Positions 24,148-31,884 of a stretch of DNA of 42,078 bases are shown here, piece by piece (position 1 is the first letter of the stretch; the number at the start of each line of letters is the position of its first letter). Source of the DNA: Prevotella sp. (GTDB lineage Bacteria; Bacteroidota; Bacteroidia; Bacteroidales; Bacteroidaceae); assembly GCA_017619445.1 (NCBI GenBank), contig JAFZSI010000061.1, forward strand, positions 1 through 42,078, in the 5' to 3' direction. Below the pieces are notes generated by a model that saw only the letters and a program-made list of their open reading frames with translations, was not told the origin of the DNA and ran no database searches. The translations under genes and the position numbers were made by a program.

Positions 24148-25113
24148 ATGCATCATCCCGCACAGAACCATCATCTCACACAGAGGAACAGAGTAAAGAG
24201 AGTTTCATTTGCACCTCTATTTGCCCTGTTTCTCTGTGTGAGTTTTTTATTTATATCTTCTCCAATAAGTGCCGGGCCGGTCATGGACACGCTCTACGTG
24301 GTTGTCAAGCTGATGGACAACGGCGATGCAAAAGTAGTGACGCGCAGCCATGTCACTGCCGACCAGGAAAGTTCCGAGTGTTTCATTCCGCTCACCGTGC
24401 CCGATGGTTGCATGGTGGAAGACTACCGTGTGTCGCGCGATAACGAAAACTATTACCTCAAAAATTCGTCTGTATGGGACACACGCTGGTCTCGGTACGA
24501 CAAACTCAACAAATGCGCCATAGAGAAGAAAGACGATAACCATTACATCCTGCACTGGGGACTGGCCGAAAACGGTTATCGCGTGTTCTACATCAGCTAT
24601 ACCATCACCAATCTGTTGCGCAGTTTCAGCGACGCCGACGGCTTCCTCCACGAGTTTATTTCCCCTGACGTCTATCCGCTGCCACAGTTTGCTGAAGTCA
24701 TTGTCTATGGCGATAATGACGTGCAGTTCACTCCCGAGAACGCGCGCACCTGGGGCCGCGGCTTTTATGGGAAGACCATGGTGAGCGACAACCACAACAT
24801 TCTTGCGTTCAGCTTTCGGCCCTTCGGCAAAGACAACCACATGACCATTGCCGCCCGCATTGACAAAGGGTTGTTCACTCCCGAACTTGTGACCAAAGCC
24901 AGTTTCAGCCAGCTTGTCAAAAGCCTGCCGCCCCTTTCGTCGCTCGAGAGCCGCGACGGAGACTCAACACACAACGCCCAACATCCAACACCCGACACCC
25001 AACACCCGACACCCAGCAACGCATTCATCATTGCCATTGCCCTCGCGGGCTTGCTATGCACTGCGGTTCTCATTGCCATCGTTGTTTTCGTGTTCCGCAA
25101 GCTCAGGAAATAA
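24148..25113 (+). CDS. exported single-pass membrane protein, DUF2207-like
   Basis: The 321-residue product has an N-terminal export signal, a periplasmic beta-rich domain (about 45-265) and a C-terminal helix (about 292-315) with a basic tail. The domain, with strands such as GDAKVVTRSHVT and AARIDKGLFTP, resembles the N-terminal part of DUF2207 proteins; this is weak. The first 33 codons overlap an inverted repeat (24175-24242) that supplies much of the signal peptide. The segment just before the C-terminal helix (THNAQHPTPDTQHPTP) is a CAACACCC repeat. Two repeats may thus have reshaped this gene. Confidence 0.65.
   Translation: MHHPAQNHHLTQRNRVKRVSFAPLFALFLCVSFLFISSPISAGPVMDTLYVVVKLMDNGDAKVVTRSHVTADQESSECFIPLTVPDGCMVEDYRVSRDNENYYLKNSSVWDTRWSRYDKLNKCAIEKKDDNHYILHWGLAENGYRVFYISYTITNLLRSFSDADGFLHEFISPDVYPLPQFAEVIVYGDNDVQFTPENARTWGRGFYGKTMVSDNHNILAFSFRPFGKDNHMTIAARIDKGLFTPELVTKASFSQLVKSLPPLSSLESRDGDSTHNAQHPTPDTQHPTPSNAFIIAIALAGLLCTAVLIAIVVFVFRKLRK
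24175..24242. repeat. inverted repeat of the CACACAGAGG type at a gene start
   Basis: CTCACACAGAGGAACAG (24175-24191) and CTGTTTCTCTGTGTGAG (24226-24242) are reverse complements with one mismatch. The element lies within codons 10-32 of the 24148 gene. Repeats of this type recur in many bacterial genomes. Confidence 0.65.
24967..25018. repeat. CAACACCC-type tandem repeat inside the 24148 gene
   Basis: Units of CAACACCCGACACC keep the frame and encode a Gln/His/Pro/Thr-rich stretch. The related array is at 8164-8202 in the GH89 gene. Confidence 0.6.
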
Positions 25114-25169
25114 ACGTTTTGTTTTATTCCAAAATTTTCTAGAAAATTTGAGGCTAACTCTTGAAGTTG
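25112..25169. repeat. 58-bp TCTAGA-centred palindrome, copy D
   Basis: The centre TCTAGA is at 25138-25143, within the 16-bp perfect palindrome AAATTTTCTAGAAAATTT. The arms are more decayed than in the other copies, and the left edge abuts the stop codon of the 24148 gene. Half-sites AAAGTGTAGGTTTACG and GCAAAGAGCAGGTTTGTG continue to the right (about 25177-25213). Confidence 0.6.
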
Positions 25170-25260
25170 TTTTCGTAAAGTGTAGGTTTACGAAAGCAAA
25201 GAGCAGGTTTGTGAAAACAACTCATGGGCCTACCGTTAAAGATTCCTAACGATAAAACAC

Positions 25261-25292
25261 AAAGTTCAAAGTTCAAAGTTAAAAGTTCAAAG
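25261..25292. repeat. period-7 CAAAGTT array
   Basis: Four to five units of AAAGTTC/AAAGTTA lie just upstream of promoter module P4. They resemble the reverse complement of the AAACTTTT array at 18951. Confidence 0.55.
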
Positions 25293-25295
25293 ATT

Positions 25296-25455
25296 ATCGT
25301 ATCTCTGACTTTGTCGAGGATACTTTCGCTCGGAAAAGAAAAGAAAAATCTGTTTTTCTTTTGCTTTTCTCTCGCTTATTAGATAAAAAATTCACGTTCG
25401 GCAAAGAAAACGCGTTTTTCTTTGCACTCACTTACTCATTTTTTTCGTATCTTTG
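25296..25455 (+). promoter_or_regulatory. tandem hairpin promoter module P4 for the sigma factor gene
   Basis: Unit 1 is TATCTCTGACTTTGTCGAGG, then ATACTTTCGCTCGG, the stem AAAAGAAAAGAAAAA/TTTTTCTTTTGCTTTT, then CTCGCTTATTAG. Unit 2 is TTCACGTTCGGC, the stem AAAGAAAA/TTTTCTTTG, then CACTCACTTACTC and the -7 box TATCTTTG (25448-25455). The unit 1 -7 box is degenerate. Confidence 0.7.
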
Positions 25456-25466
25456 CAAACGTGAAT

Positions 25467-26162
25467 ATGCAACAGAAAAACGCAAACTATATGGAAAACA
25501 AAAAGCTATCAACCTATCTTAACGACATCGGTGGGCAAGAGTTGCTCAGCGACGAGCAGGAGCAGGCTTTGGCCGAGCGCATTGGCAAGGGCGACGCCGA
25601 AGCGGTGAACCAGCTGGTGAGTGCCAACCTTCGCTATGTGGTGAAGGTGGCTCAGGGCTACAGCGGCCAGGGTTTGGCCTTGGACGACCTGGTGAGCGAA
25701 GGCAACATCGGCATGATGCGCGCCGCTAAAAAGTTTACGGGCTCGCGCAAAAAACGGTTTGTGGTGTTTGCGGCTCCCTACGTGCGCGAGAGCATCGAGC
25801 ACGCCATCAACGAACAGGCAGGAACCCTTCCCAACGTTCCCAAAGGTGAGGGGTTGACCCGCTCGGTGGATGAGCCTATCCCCATTGGCAGCAAAAACAG
25901 CTACAGTCTGCTGCATGTATTGGAAGACAAGGACTCCCCGCGCGCTGACTTGCAGGTGGATTCGGCCACATTGTCAGACGAAATGGCCGCTGCCATGGAC
26001 GCACTCAACGAACGTGAGCGGCAAGTGGTGAGCAGCTATTTCGGCATTGGCTGCGAGCCTGTCACCATGGCGGAAATTGGTATGCAGATGGGGCTGAAGC
26101 GCGAGCGGGTGCGCCAGATTCGCGACAAGGCTGTAAGAAAGATGAAAAAGTATCGCCAATGA
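25467..26162 (+). CDS. compact RpoD-family sigma factor
   Basis: This sigma-70 protein has 231 residues from the ATG at 25467 (alternative ATG at 25491). The longer frame from 25422 runs through the promoter and is rejected. Region 2 is clear (NLRYVVKVAQGYSGQGLALD, DLVSEGNIGMMRAA). The helix-turn-helix of region 4 ends MAEIGMQMGLKRERVRQIRD. The usual region 3 is almost absent: about 40 non-conserved residues join regions 2 and 4. Group 1/2 sigma factors of Bacteroidetes are near 287 residues, so this is a shortened paralogue, probably an alternative sigma. Its stop overlaps the mnmA start (ATGA). Confidence 0.88.
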   Translation: MQQKNANYMENKKLSTYLNDIGGQELLSDEQEQALAERIGKGDAEAVNQLVSANLRYVVKVAQGYSGQGLALDDLVSEGNIGMMRAAKKFTGSRKKRFVVFAAPYVRESIEHAINEQAGTLPNVPKGEGLTRSVDEPIPIGSKNSYSLLHVLEDKDSPRADLQVDSATLSDEMAAAMDALNERERQVVSSYFGIGCEPVTMAEIGMQMGLKRERVRQIRDKAVRKMKKYRQ

Positions 26163-27301
26163 ACTTAGCGGAAATCAAAGACAAGCGCATTGCGGTGCTG
26201 CTGTCGGGCGGTGTGGATAGCTCGGTGGTGGTTTATGAGCTGGCGCGGCTGAATCTGCATCCCGATTGCTTCTACATCAGAATCGGTCCTGAGGAGTCGG
26301 CAGACGGTTCTTCAGACGAGAAAGACTGGGACTGCTCCAGCGAGGAAGACATTGAGATGGCCACTGCCGTGGCGGCGCGCTATGGTTGCCGCCTGCAGGT
26401 GGTGGACTGTCACAAGGAGTATTGGGACAAGGTGACCAGCTACACCATGGACAAGGTGCGCGCCGGACTGACGCCCAACCCCGACGTGATGTGCAACAGG
26501 CTCATCAAGTTTGGCACATTCGACGAGAAAATGGGTCACAACTACGACCTTATTGCCACGGGACACTATGCGCAGACAGAAATAATAGAAGGGAAGAAAT
26601 GGCTCACCACCAGTCCGGATCCCGTGAAGGACCAGACCGACTTCCTTGCGCAGATTGAGTCGTGGCAACTGAAGAAAACCCTCTTTCCCATTGGCCATTA
26701 CATGAAGGACGAGGTGCGGCAGATTGCCGAGCGTGAGCACCTGGTCAACGCCCGCCGCAAAGACTCGCAGGGCATTTGTTTTTTGGGAAAAATCAATTAC
26801 AACGACTACCTGCGCCGCTATCTCGGCGAGCAGCCCGGCGACGTAATGGAACTGGAGTCGGGGCACAAAATAGGCGAGCACCGCGGTCTGTGGTTCCATA
26901 CTATCGGTCAGCGCAAAGGCCTCGGCTTTGGTCAGGGCCCGTGGTTTGTGGTGAAAAAAGATGTTGAACGCAATATTCTTTATGTAAGCCACGGCTACGA
27001 CCCGCAGACGGCCTACAAGAGCCGTTTCGCGGTTCGCGACTTCCACTTCCTCACCGAGGGCATCAGCGAGTTGCCCCAGCGAATCACCTTTAAAATCCGC
27101 CACACACCCGAGTATCATGCCGCCACCGTTCAGACGCATGACAATGGCTGCCACGTGATATGCTCAGACCAACCCATCCACGGTGTGGCACCCGGCCAGT
27201 TCTGCGTGGTGTACGACGAGCAGCACCACCGTTGCTACGGCAGTGGCGAGATAAGTGTTGAACCCACCCCAACCCTCCCAAAGGGAGGGAGCATGGGATA
27301 G
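26159..27301 (+). CDS. mnmA: tRNA-specific 2-thiouridylase
   Basis: MnmA makes 2-thiouridine at position 34 of tRNA-Lys, -Glu and -Gln, using ATP and a sulfur relay. The 380-residue product has the PP-loop SGGVDS (16-21) and the two catalytic cysteines C112 (MCNRLIKFG) and C207 (QGICFLG). The start overlaps the sigma factor stop by 4 bases, implying coupled translation. The final 12 or so residues (EPTPTLPKGGSMG) come from a palindromic repeat and are not family sequence. Confidence 0.95.
   Translation: MNLAEIKDKRIAVLLSGGVDSSVVVYELARLNLHPDCFYIRIGPEESADGSSDEKDWDCSSEEDIEMATAVAARYGCRLQVVDCHKEYWDKVTSYTMDKVRAGLTPNPDVMCNRLIKFGTFDEKMGHNYDLIATGHYAQTEIIEGKKWLTTSPDPVKDQTDFLAQIESWQLKKTLFPIGHYMKDEVRQIAEREHLVNARRKDSQGICFLGKINYNDYLRRYLGEQPGDVMELESGHKIGEHRGLWFHTIGQRKGLGFGQGPWFVVKKDVERNILYVSHGYDPQTAYKSRFAVRDFHFLTEGISELPQRITFKIRHTPEYHAATVQTHDNGCHVICSDQPIHGVAPGQFCVVYDEQHHRCYGSGEISVEPTPTLPKGGSMG
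27261..27292. repeat. GC-rich palindromic repeat at the end of mnmA
   Basis: AACCCACCCCAACC then CTCCCAAAGGGAG. It provides the codons for PTPTLPKGG and is the sister of the copy at 10455-10486. A single-stranded hairpin here could also act as a weak transcript 3' end. Confidence 0.65.
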
Positions 27302-27343
27302 TAAAATGTAAATTTTAAATTGTCAAATTGTAAATTAATCAAG

Positions 27344-27661
27344 ATGTTACTCACAACAACCCCAACAATTGAAGGCACCCCCATTAAAGAGTATAAAGGT
27401 GTGGTGACAGGCGAGACAATTGTCGGCGCCAACATTTGGAAAGACATAAAGGCCAGCATCCGTGACATCGTGGGCGGACGTAGTGCCTCTTACGAGCGCG
27501 TATTGCGCCAGGCTAAGGAAACATCGATGAAAGAAATGGAAGAACGTGCCCTTGAGATGGGCGCCAACGCCATTGTAGGCATTGACCTTGACTACGAGAC
27601 CATCGGTGCGGAGAACGCCATGCTCATGGTGGCTACAAGTGGCACGGCTGTCGTAATTTAG
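27344..27661 (+). CDS. YbjQ/UPF0145 (DUF74) family protein
   Basis: The 105-residue protein matches the YbjQ family, small pentameric proteins sometimes called heavy-metal-binding. It has the pattern [14 protein letters not shown]...[22 protein letters not shown] chose the ATG at 27344 because family members begin MLLTTT. The gap after mnmA (27302-27343) is AT-rich TAAATTTTAAATTGTCAAAT sequence. Its last 29 bases overlap the 3' end of the convergent HAD gene. Confidence 0.9.
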   Translation: MLLTTTPTIEGTPIKEYKGVVTGETIVGANIWKDIKASIRDIVGGRSASYERVLRQAKETSMKEMEERALEMGANAIVGIDLDYETIGAENAMLMVATSGTAVVI

Positions 27662-28379
27662 CAATCAGCCGTTCCCAGTCGTCGCGCAGTGCAGGCATAC
27701 TTTCGTAAATCAGACTTGCACCTGCGTCGGCCAGCATCTGCGATGGCAGTGGCCCAGAATTGACAGCAATGGTGAAAATGCCGGCCCTGACGGCGGCCTC
27801 GATGCCTAATGGCGCGTTTTCAACCACCATTGCCTCCCATGGTTTGGCTCCTACCTTGCGCAGTCCTTGCAGATAGGGCTCGGGATGTGGCTTACCGTGT
27901 GTCACGTCGAAGCTTGTCACGATGCGTTGTTGCTCAATGAGACCGGGGAACGCCTGTTCGAGCCGGTCGAGCAGGGTACGTTGTCCGCTTCCCGTGACGA
28001 TTCCGATGAGCAGTCCCGATGCTTTCATCTTGTGCATCAGCTGTTCCACACCCTCCATTTTCTGTGCTGGCGGACAGGCAGCAAACATGGCCGACTTGAT
28101 GTCGTACATGCGTTGCGCTTCTTCGTCGGTCAGTTCGCGGTTCCATTGCTGGCGCGCCAGCAGTTTGATGGTTTCCACGCCGCGCATGCCCTCATATTTG
28201 TAGGCATCGCTCTCCGGCATGTCCAGTCCGCACTGCTGCATGGACCGGTGCCAGCTGGTGGCGTGGTTGGGCATGGAGTTGTAGAGCACACCGTCCATGT
28301 CAAAAAGCACGGCTTTGGGGCAGAACGCCCCATAGCCGTGCTTTTTCATGTATTGTTGAATGCTTTGTTCAATGTTCAT
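27633..28379 (-). CDS. HAD-superfamily phosphatase, beta-phosphoglucomutase-like
   Basis: The 248-residue protein has HAD motif I DMDGVLY (D27, D29), motif II at IGIVTGSGQ, and motif III/IV near [10 protein letters not shown] and VVENAPLGI. The cap domain pattern is of the PGMB/phosphatase subgroup. The substrate may be a sugar phosphate, consistent with pgi 11 bp upstream on the same strand. Its 3' end overlaps the convergent YbjQ gene by 29 bp. Confidence 0.88.
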   Translation of the reverse strand: MNIEQSIQQYMKKHGYGAFCPKAVLFDMDGVLYNSMPNHATSWHRSMQQCGLDMPESDAYKYEGMRGVETIKLLARQQWNRELTDEEAQRMYDIKSAMFAACPPAQKMEGVEQLMHKMKASGLLIGIVTGSGQRTLLDRLEQAFPGLIEQQRIVTSFDVTHGKPHPEPYLQGLRKVGAKPWEAMVVENAPLGIEAAVRAGIFTIAVNSGPLPSQMLADAGASLIYESMPALRDDWERLIAKLRQPCHL

Positions 28380-28390
28380 TGCTGTTTTGC

Positions 28391-29746
28391 TTATGCTTCC
28401 TTTGCCAGCCTTTCCTTGATGGCCTTTGAGTCGGCCTCGTAGCCAGGTTTGTCGAGCAGGGCGAACATGTTCTTTTTGTAAGCCTCCACGCCGGGCTGGT
28501 TGAAGGGGTTCACGCCGAGCACGTTGCCGCTGATGCCGCAGGCAATCTCGAAGAAGTAGATGAGCTGTCCGATGTAGTACTCGTTCAGTTCGGGCACGCT
28601 GATGCGTATGTTGGGCACACCGCCATCCACATGAGCCAACCGTGTTCCCAGTTCGGCCATCTTGTTCACCTCATCCACGCGCTTGCCGGCCAGGAAGTTC
28701 AGACCGTCGAGGTTCTCCTCGTCGCTGGGGAACAGCAGTTTGCGGTTGGCCTGCTCAACGCTGATTACTGTCTCGAAGATGGTGCGCTCGCCCTCCTGAA
28801 TCCACTGGCCCATAGAGTGCAGGTCGGTGGTGAAGTCGCACGATGCGGGGAATATTCCCTTGTTCTCCTTGCCCTCGCTCTCGCCGTAGAGTTGCTTCCA
28901 CCATTCGCTGATGAAGTGGAGCTTGGGCTGGTAGTTCACCATGATTTCTATTTTCTTGCCTGCACCATAAAGACCGTTGCGGATGGCGGCATACTGGGCA
29001 GCCAGGTTGTCGTCGAAGGGCACGTCCTTGCCGCAGGCCTTCTCCATTTCCTGAGCACCCTCAACCAGTTTCACGATGTCGAATCCCGCACAGGCTATGG
29101 GCAGCAGGCCCACCGGCGTGAGCACCGAGAATCGTCCGCCCACGTTGTCGGGAATGATGAAACTCTTGTAGCCCTCCTTGTCGGCACATGTGCGGGCTGC
29201 TCCGCGCTTGGCATCGGTGATGGCCACAATCACCTTCTTGGCCTCCTCCTTGCCGCGCTGGTCCTCGCATTGCTTCTTCAGCAGGCGGAAGGTGAGGGCT
29301 GTCTCGGTGGTAGTTCCGCTCTTGGAGATGTTGATGACACCAAACTTCTTGCCTTTCAGGTATTCAGTGAGCTCCGACAGGTAGTCCTCGCCGATGTTGT
29401 TGCCCGCAAAAAGAATGGTGGGGTTCTTGCCGTCGTTGGTGAGCCAGGCAAAGCTGTTGCCCAGGGCCTCGATAACCGCGCGCGCGCCGAGATAGCTGCC
29501 GCCGATGCCCGCCACAACCACTGCCTCGCAGTTCTCGCGCAGCGTGTCGGCGCATTGCTGCACCTCCTGCAGGAATTCTTTCGTGATGCTCGAAGGCAGA
29601 TGCAGCCATCCGAGGAAATCGTTACCGGGGCACGAGCCGTTCTCAAGTGCTTCCTGTGCGGCTTTCACCTGGGGTTCGAAAGCCTTCACTGCGCCTTCGC
29701 CAAGGAAACACGCAGCCTTTGTGATGTCTAAGCTAATGTTTTTCAT
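28391..29746 (-). CDS. pgi: glucose-6-phosphate isomerase
   Basis: PGI interconverts glucose-6-phosphate and fructose-6-phosphate in glycolysis. The 451-residue product is of the short type found in Firmicutes and Bacteroidetes. The family signature [17 protein letters not shown] is near residue 200, and [11 protein letters not shown] (about 140) is the sugar-phosphate site. The HAD gene follows 11 bp downstream. The promoter module P5 gives a leader of about 40 nt. Confidence 0.96.
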   Translation of the reverse strand: MKNISLDITKAACFLGEGAVKAFEPQVKAAQEALENGSCPGNDFLGWLHLPSSITKEFLQEVQQCADTLRENCEAVVVAGIGGSYLGARAVIEALGNSFAWLTNDGKNPTILFAGNNIGEDYLSELTEYLKGKKFGVINISKSGTTTETALTFRLLKKQCEDQRGKEEAKKVIVAITDAKRGAARTCADKEGYKSFIIPDNVGGRFSVLTPVGLLPIACAGFDIVKLVEGAQEMEKACGKDVPFDDNLAAQYAAIRNGLYGAGKKIEIMVNYQPKLHFISEWWKQLYGESEGKENKGIFPASCDFTTDLHSMGQWIQEGERTIFETVISVEQANRKLLFPSDEENLDGLNFLAGKRVDEVNKMAELGTRLAHVDGGVPNIRISVPELNEYYIGQLIYFFEIACGISGNVLGVNPFNQPGVEAYKKNMFALLDKPGYEADSKAIKERLAKEA

Positions 29747-29789
29747 TTCTTTCTTATGTTTATTGTGTCAACCATCAAAATAGTTGTTG

Positions 29790-29870
29790 CAAAGATACAA
29801 AATAAGCAAGAGAAAAGCAAAAGAAAAACAGATTTTTCTTTTCTTTCCCGGATGAAAGTTCTTTCTGCGT
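29790..29870 (-). promoter_or_regulatory. hairpin promoter module P5 for pgi
   Basis: On the minus strand: AACTTTCATCCGGGAAAG, the stem AAAGAAAAATCTGTTTTTCT, then GCTTTTCTCTTGCTTATTTT and TATCTTTG (plus-strand 29790-29797). The stem sequence is nearly the same as that of P4 unit 1. Confidence 0.65.
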
Positions 29871-30192
29871 GCAAATTATCTGGAAAATTCAATCGTAAAC
29901 CTGCACTTTGTGAAAACAGTGCATTGCTTTGTTTTCGTAACTATAATCATGGCGAAAATAAAGCATCGAGTTACGCTCAGATTCTCTAGAAAATTCATTC
30001 GTAAACCTGCACTTCGGAAAAACAGTGCTTAGGGTTGTGGCCATAACTATAAGCATGGCGAAAACAAAGCATCAAGTTACGTTCAGATTTTCTAGAAAAT
30101 TCAATCATAAACCCATGCTTCGGGAAAACAGCGTTCGGGGGTGTTGCCGTAACGATGAGCATGGCGAAAAAACTGCCCGCAACAGCTTTCAC
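29853..30192. repeat. threefold 106-bp tandem array with three 58-bp palindromes (copies E1-E3)
   Basis: Centres are TCTGGA (29879-29884), TCTAGA (29985-29990) and TCTAGA (30091-30096), exactly 106 bp apart. The palindromes span 29853-29910, 29959-30016 and 30065-30122. Between them lie GAAAACAGTGC and ATAATCATGGCGAAAA-type spacers, which are also conserved. The units have diverged in sequence but not in length. Confidence 0.75.
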
Positions 30193-30266
30193 AGCTTACG
30201 GGCAGAGATGCATATTTACGAGAGAGTATTGATTCTATCAGTTGAGGGGGGTGAGGCGGCATGGAT

Positions 30267-31799
30267 TTAGTTCCTGTTGCGCTTTGCTGCGGCTTTGGCT
30301 GCTTTCTTCTTTGCTTTTTGTGCTTGGCGTATGGCCTCCTCTCTATCTTTTTGTGCTTGGCGTATGGCCTCCTCTCTATCTTTTTGTGCTTGGCGTATGG
30401 CCTCCTCTCTTGCTTTTTGTGCTTGGCGTATGGCCTCCTGCCTTTCTTTTTGTGCTTTGCTCAGTCTGGCCTGATAGTCCTTGCCTTGTTTCCGCTGGTT
30501 TGTCCTGTCGATATGCTTGATTGAGCCGAGGCCTTCCCGCCTAAGGCTGTTGTTGTCGGGGTTGCCGCTGTACTCAAGGTTGCCTGTGCCTTTGAGAGTG
30601 CCGGAGATGCTCACGTCGGCGTGGCATTGTGTGTTTCCTGTACCGGTTAAGTTGATTGTCACGTTGTTCGCGTCAAGGTCGGCGGCATGGATATTGCCCA
30701 TGCCGTAGTTGTTAATGATGGCCGTGTTGACGACGCCGCCGATGTGGATTTCTCCGTTAAAATTGTTCTCCATTACCACTGTCTGTGCGGTGAGGTCGTT
30801 GATGCGTATGGTTGCCGAGTTGTTGTTCACGAGTGCCAGTTTTTGGGTGGCCATTTCATCGATGGTCAGTTTCCCAGAACCATTTTCAATAATTGTGTTG
30901 AGTTGTGGCACGTATATGACGATGTCGCCCTGTGACGAATTACTTGAGTTGATAACCAGATTGTCTTGATTGTGGTAGAAGTGATAATCGGCGATGCTGT
31001 TTCCCGTGGTTTCCACCTTACATTCTTTGCTCTTGCTCTGTATGATTGTTACGTTTGCGTTGGCATTGATGATGACGTTCGTGAAGGGGTCGAACGTTGC
31101 GTGGCAGGTTTTCCCTTCTCCGTCGGTGTGTATCGATTTGGAGAAGTTGAAACTATTCAGCTCTGGTATCTCTATTCTGCTGGCAGACTCTAAGGCCGAC
31201 TCAAGGTCGTCGGGGAGTTGTATTTGTTGCGGAAAGTTTTGGAAATAATCCGTTCTGAGTGAGTTGCCGATGCGTTTGTCCATCCTTATGGCGTAGGTGA
31301 TGACGAGTTTGCCGCTGATGGTTTGGTCTTCGGTCTTCCATTCCATGGCGTAGGCATAGCGGTATTTCTTTTCAGGGTCTTCGGGGTCGAGAAACAGGGC
31401 GTAGATGTATTGGCAGCCTGGTGCGCCAATGCTCACGCTGCTGTGTGTTCGGGCATCGCCCACGGCCAAAGCAACCTTTGAGTTCTGTGAATGCTGGGGG
31501 TTGCGCATGTCGCCCGAAACGATGTTGAAGGCCTCGTCGCTATCCTGCTCAAAGGCGTTGAGTAGTGTTTTAATGGCTGTTTGTTCCGAGGCGGGCATTT
31601 CGAAATTGTAGATGGTGTATTGCGAAGTCTTCTTTCCGGTTTCGGGGTCTTTTGTCAGTCCGAAATCTTTGGTGACGAAGGCTTCCTTGTTGCGGGCAAA
31701 GTCGGTGAAGGCTTTGCTCAGTTGCGTCTGTGCATTTGTGGCTGCAGGTAATGCCGTGAGCACCATTGCGAGTGACAATGTTTGAATGATTCTGTTCAT
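30267..31799 (-). CDS. exported GIN/DUF2807-like beta-helix protein with basic coiled tail
   Basis: Starting at the ATG at 31799 the product has 510 residues, with signal peptide MNRIIQTLSLAMVLTALPAATNA. The frame 5' of this encodes a repeat-derived segment and is rejected. An N-terminal domain (about 25-200) is followed by a right-handed beta-helix like the GIN/DUF2807 'putative adhesin' domain (about 215-410, DNLVINSSNSS, KLTIDEMATQK, ATIRINDLTAQ). The last 65 residues are four to five copies of EEAIRQAQKDR, then AKKKAAKAAAKRNRN. It is the third gene after the ECF sigma and anti-sigma-like genes. Confidence 0.75.
   Translation of the reverse strand: MNRIIQTLSLAMVLTALPAATNAQTQLSKAFTDFARNKEAFVTKDFGLTKDPETGKKTSQYTIYNFEMPASEQTAIKTLLNAFEQDSDEAFNIVSGDMRNPQHSQNSKVALAVGDARTHSSVSIGAPGCQYIYALFLDPEDPEKKYRYAYAMEWKTEDQTISGKLVITYAIRMDKRIGNSLRTDYFQNFPQQIQLPDDLESALESASRIEIPELNSFNFSKSIHTDGEGKTCHATFDPFTNVIINANANVTIIQSKSKECKVETTGNSIADYHFYHNQDNLVINSSNSSQGDIVIYVPQLNTIIENGSGKLTIDEMATQKLALVNNNSATIRINDLTAQTVVMENNFNGEIHIGGVVNTAIINNYGMGNIHAADLDANNVTINLTGTGNTQCHADVSISGTLKGTGNLEYSGNPDNNSLRREGLGSIKHIDRTNQRKQGKDYQARLSKAQKERQEAIRQAQKAREEAIRQAQKDREEAIRQAQKDREEAIRQAQKAKKKAAKAAAKRNRN
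30315..30460. repeat. 33-bp tandem repeat coding for an 11-residue helix unit
   Basis: Repeat starts are at 30315, 30348, 30381, 30414 and 30447 (partial). On the minus strand they encode (K/A)(D/A)REEAIRQAQ. Copies are nearly identical at DNA level, so the copy number is probably variable. Confidence 0.75.
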
Positions 31800-31884
31800 A
31801 TTCTTTGTTTTTTCTTTTTTCGAGGTTACGGGGGTGCGGGGGTGCGGGGTTCGAGATGTGCTATTGTCCAAATTCCTTAACTCC

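Larger units (their letters stand above)
29747..30266. other. intergenic region upstream of pgi
   Basis: This 520-bp gap contains promoter module P5 (29790-29870) and a threefold tandem array of 106-bp units (29853 to about 30192) built around 58-bp palindromes. The last 70 bp has only the short inverted pair GCCCGC/GCGGGC-like bases near 30174-30203 (CTGCCCGC...TTACGGGCAG), a possible terminator for the pgi-side or GIN-side transcripts. Confidence 0.55.

Noticed and set aside
28631-29731. 366-codon plus-strand open frame opposite pgi
   Set aside because: Antisense to pgi, Leu/Ala/Val/Gly-rich without motifs, and no promoter box at its start.
956-30192. TCTAGA palindromes as insertion sequence ends
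   Set aside because: No transposase frame lies between any pair, spacing varies widely, and the elements are centred palindromes of fixed 58-bp length rather than terminal inverted repeats.
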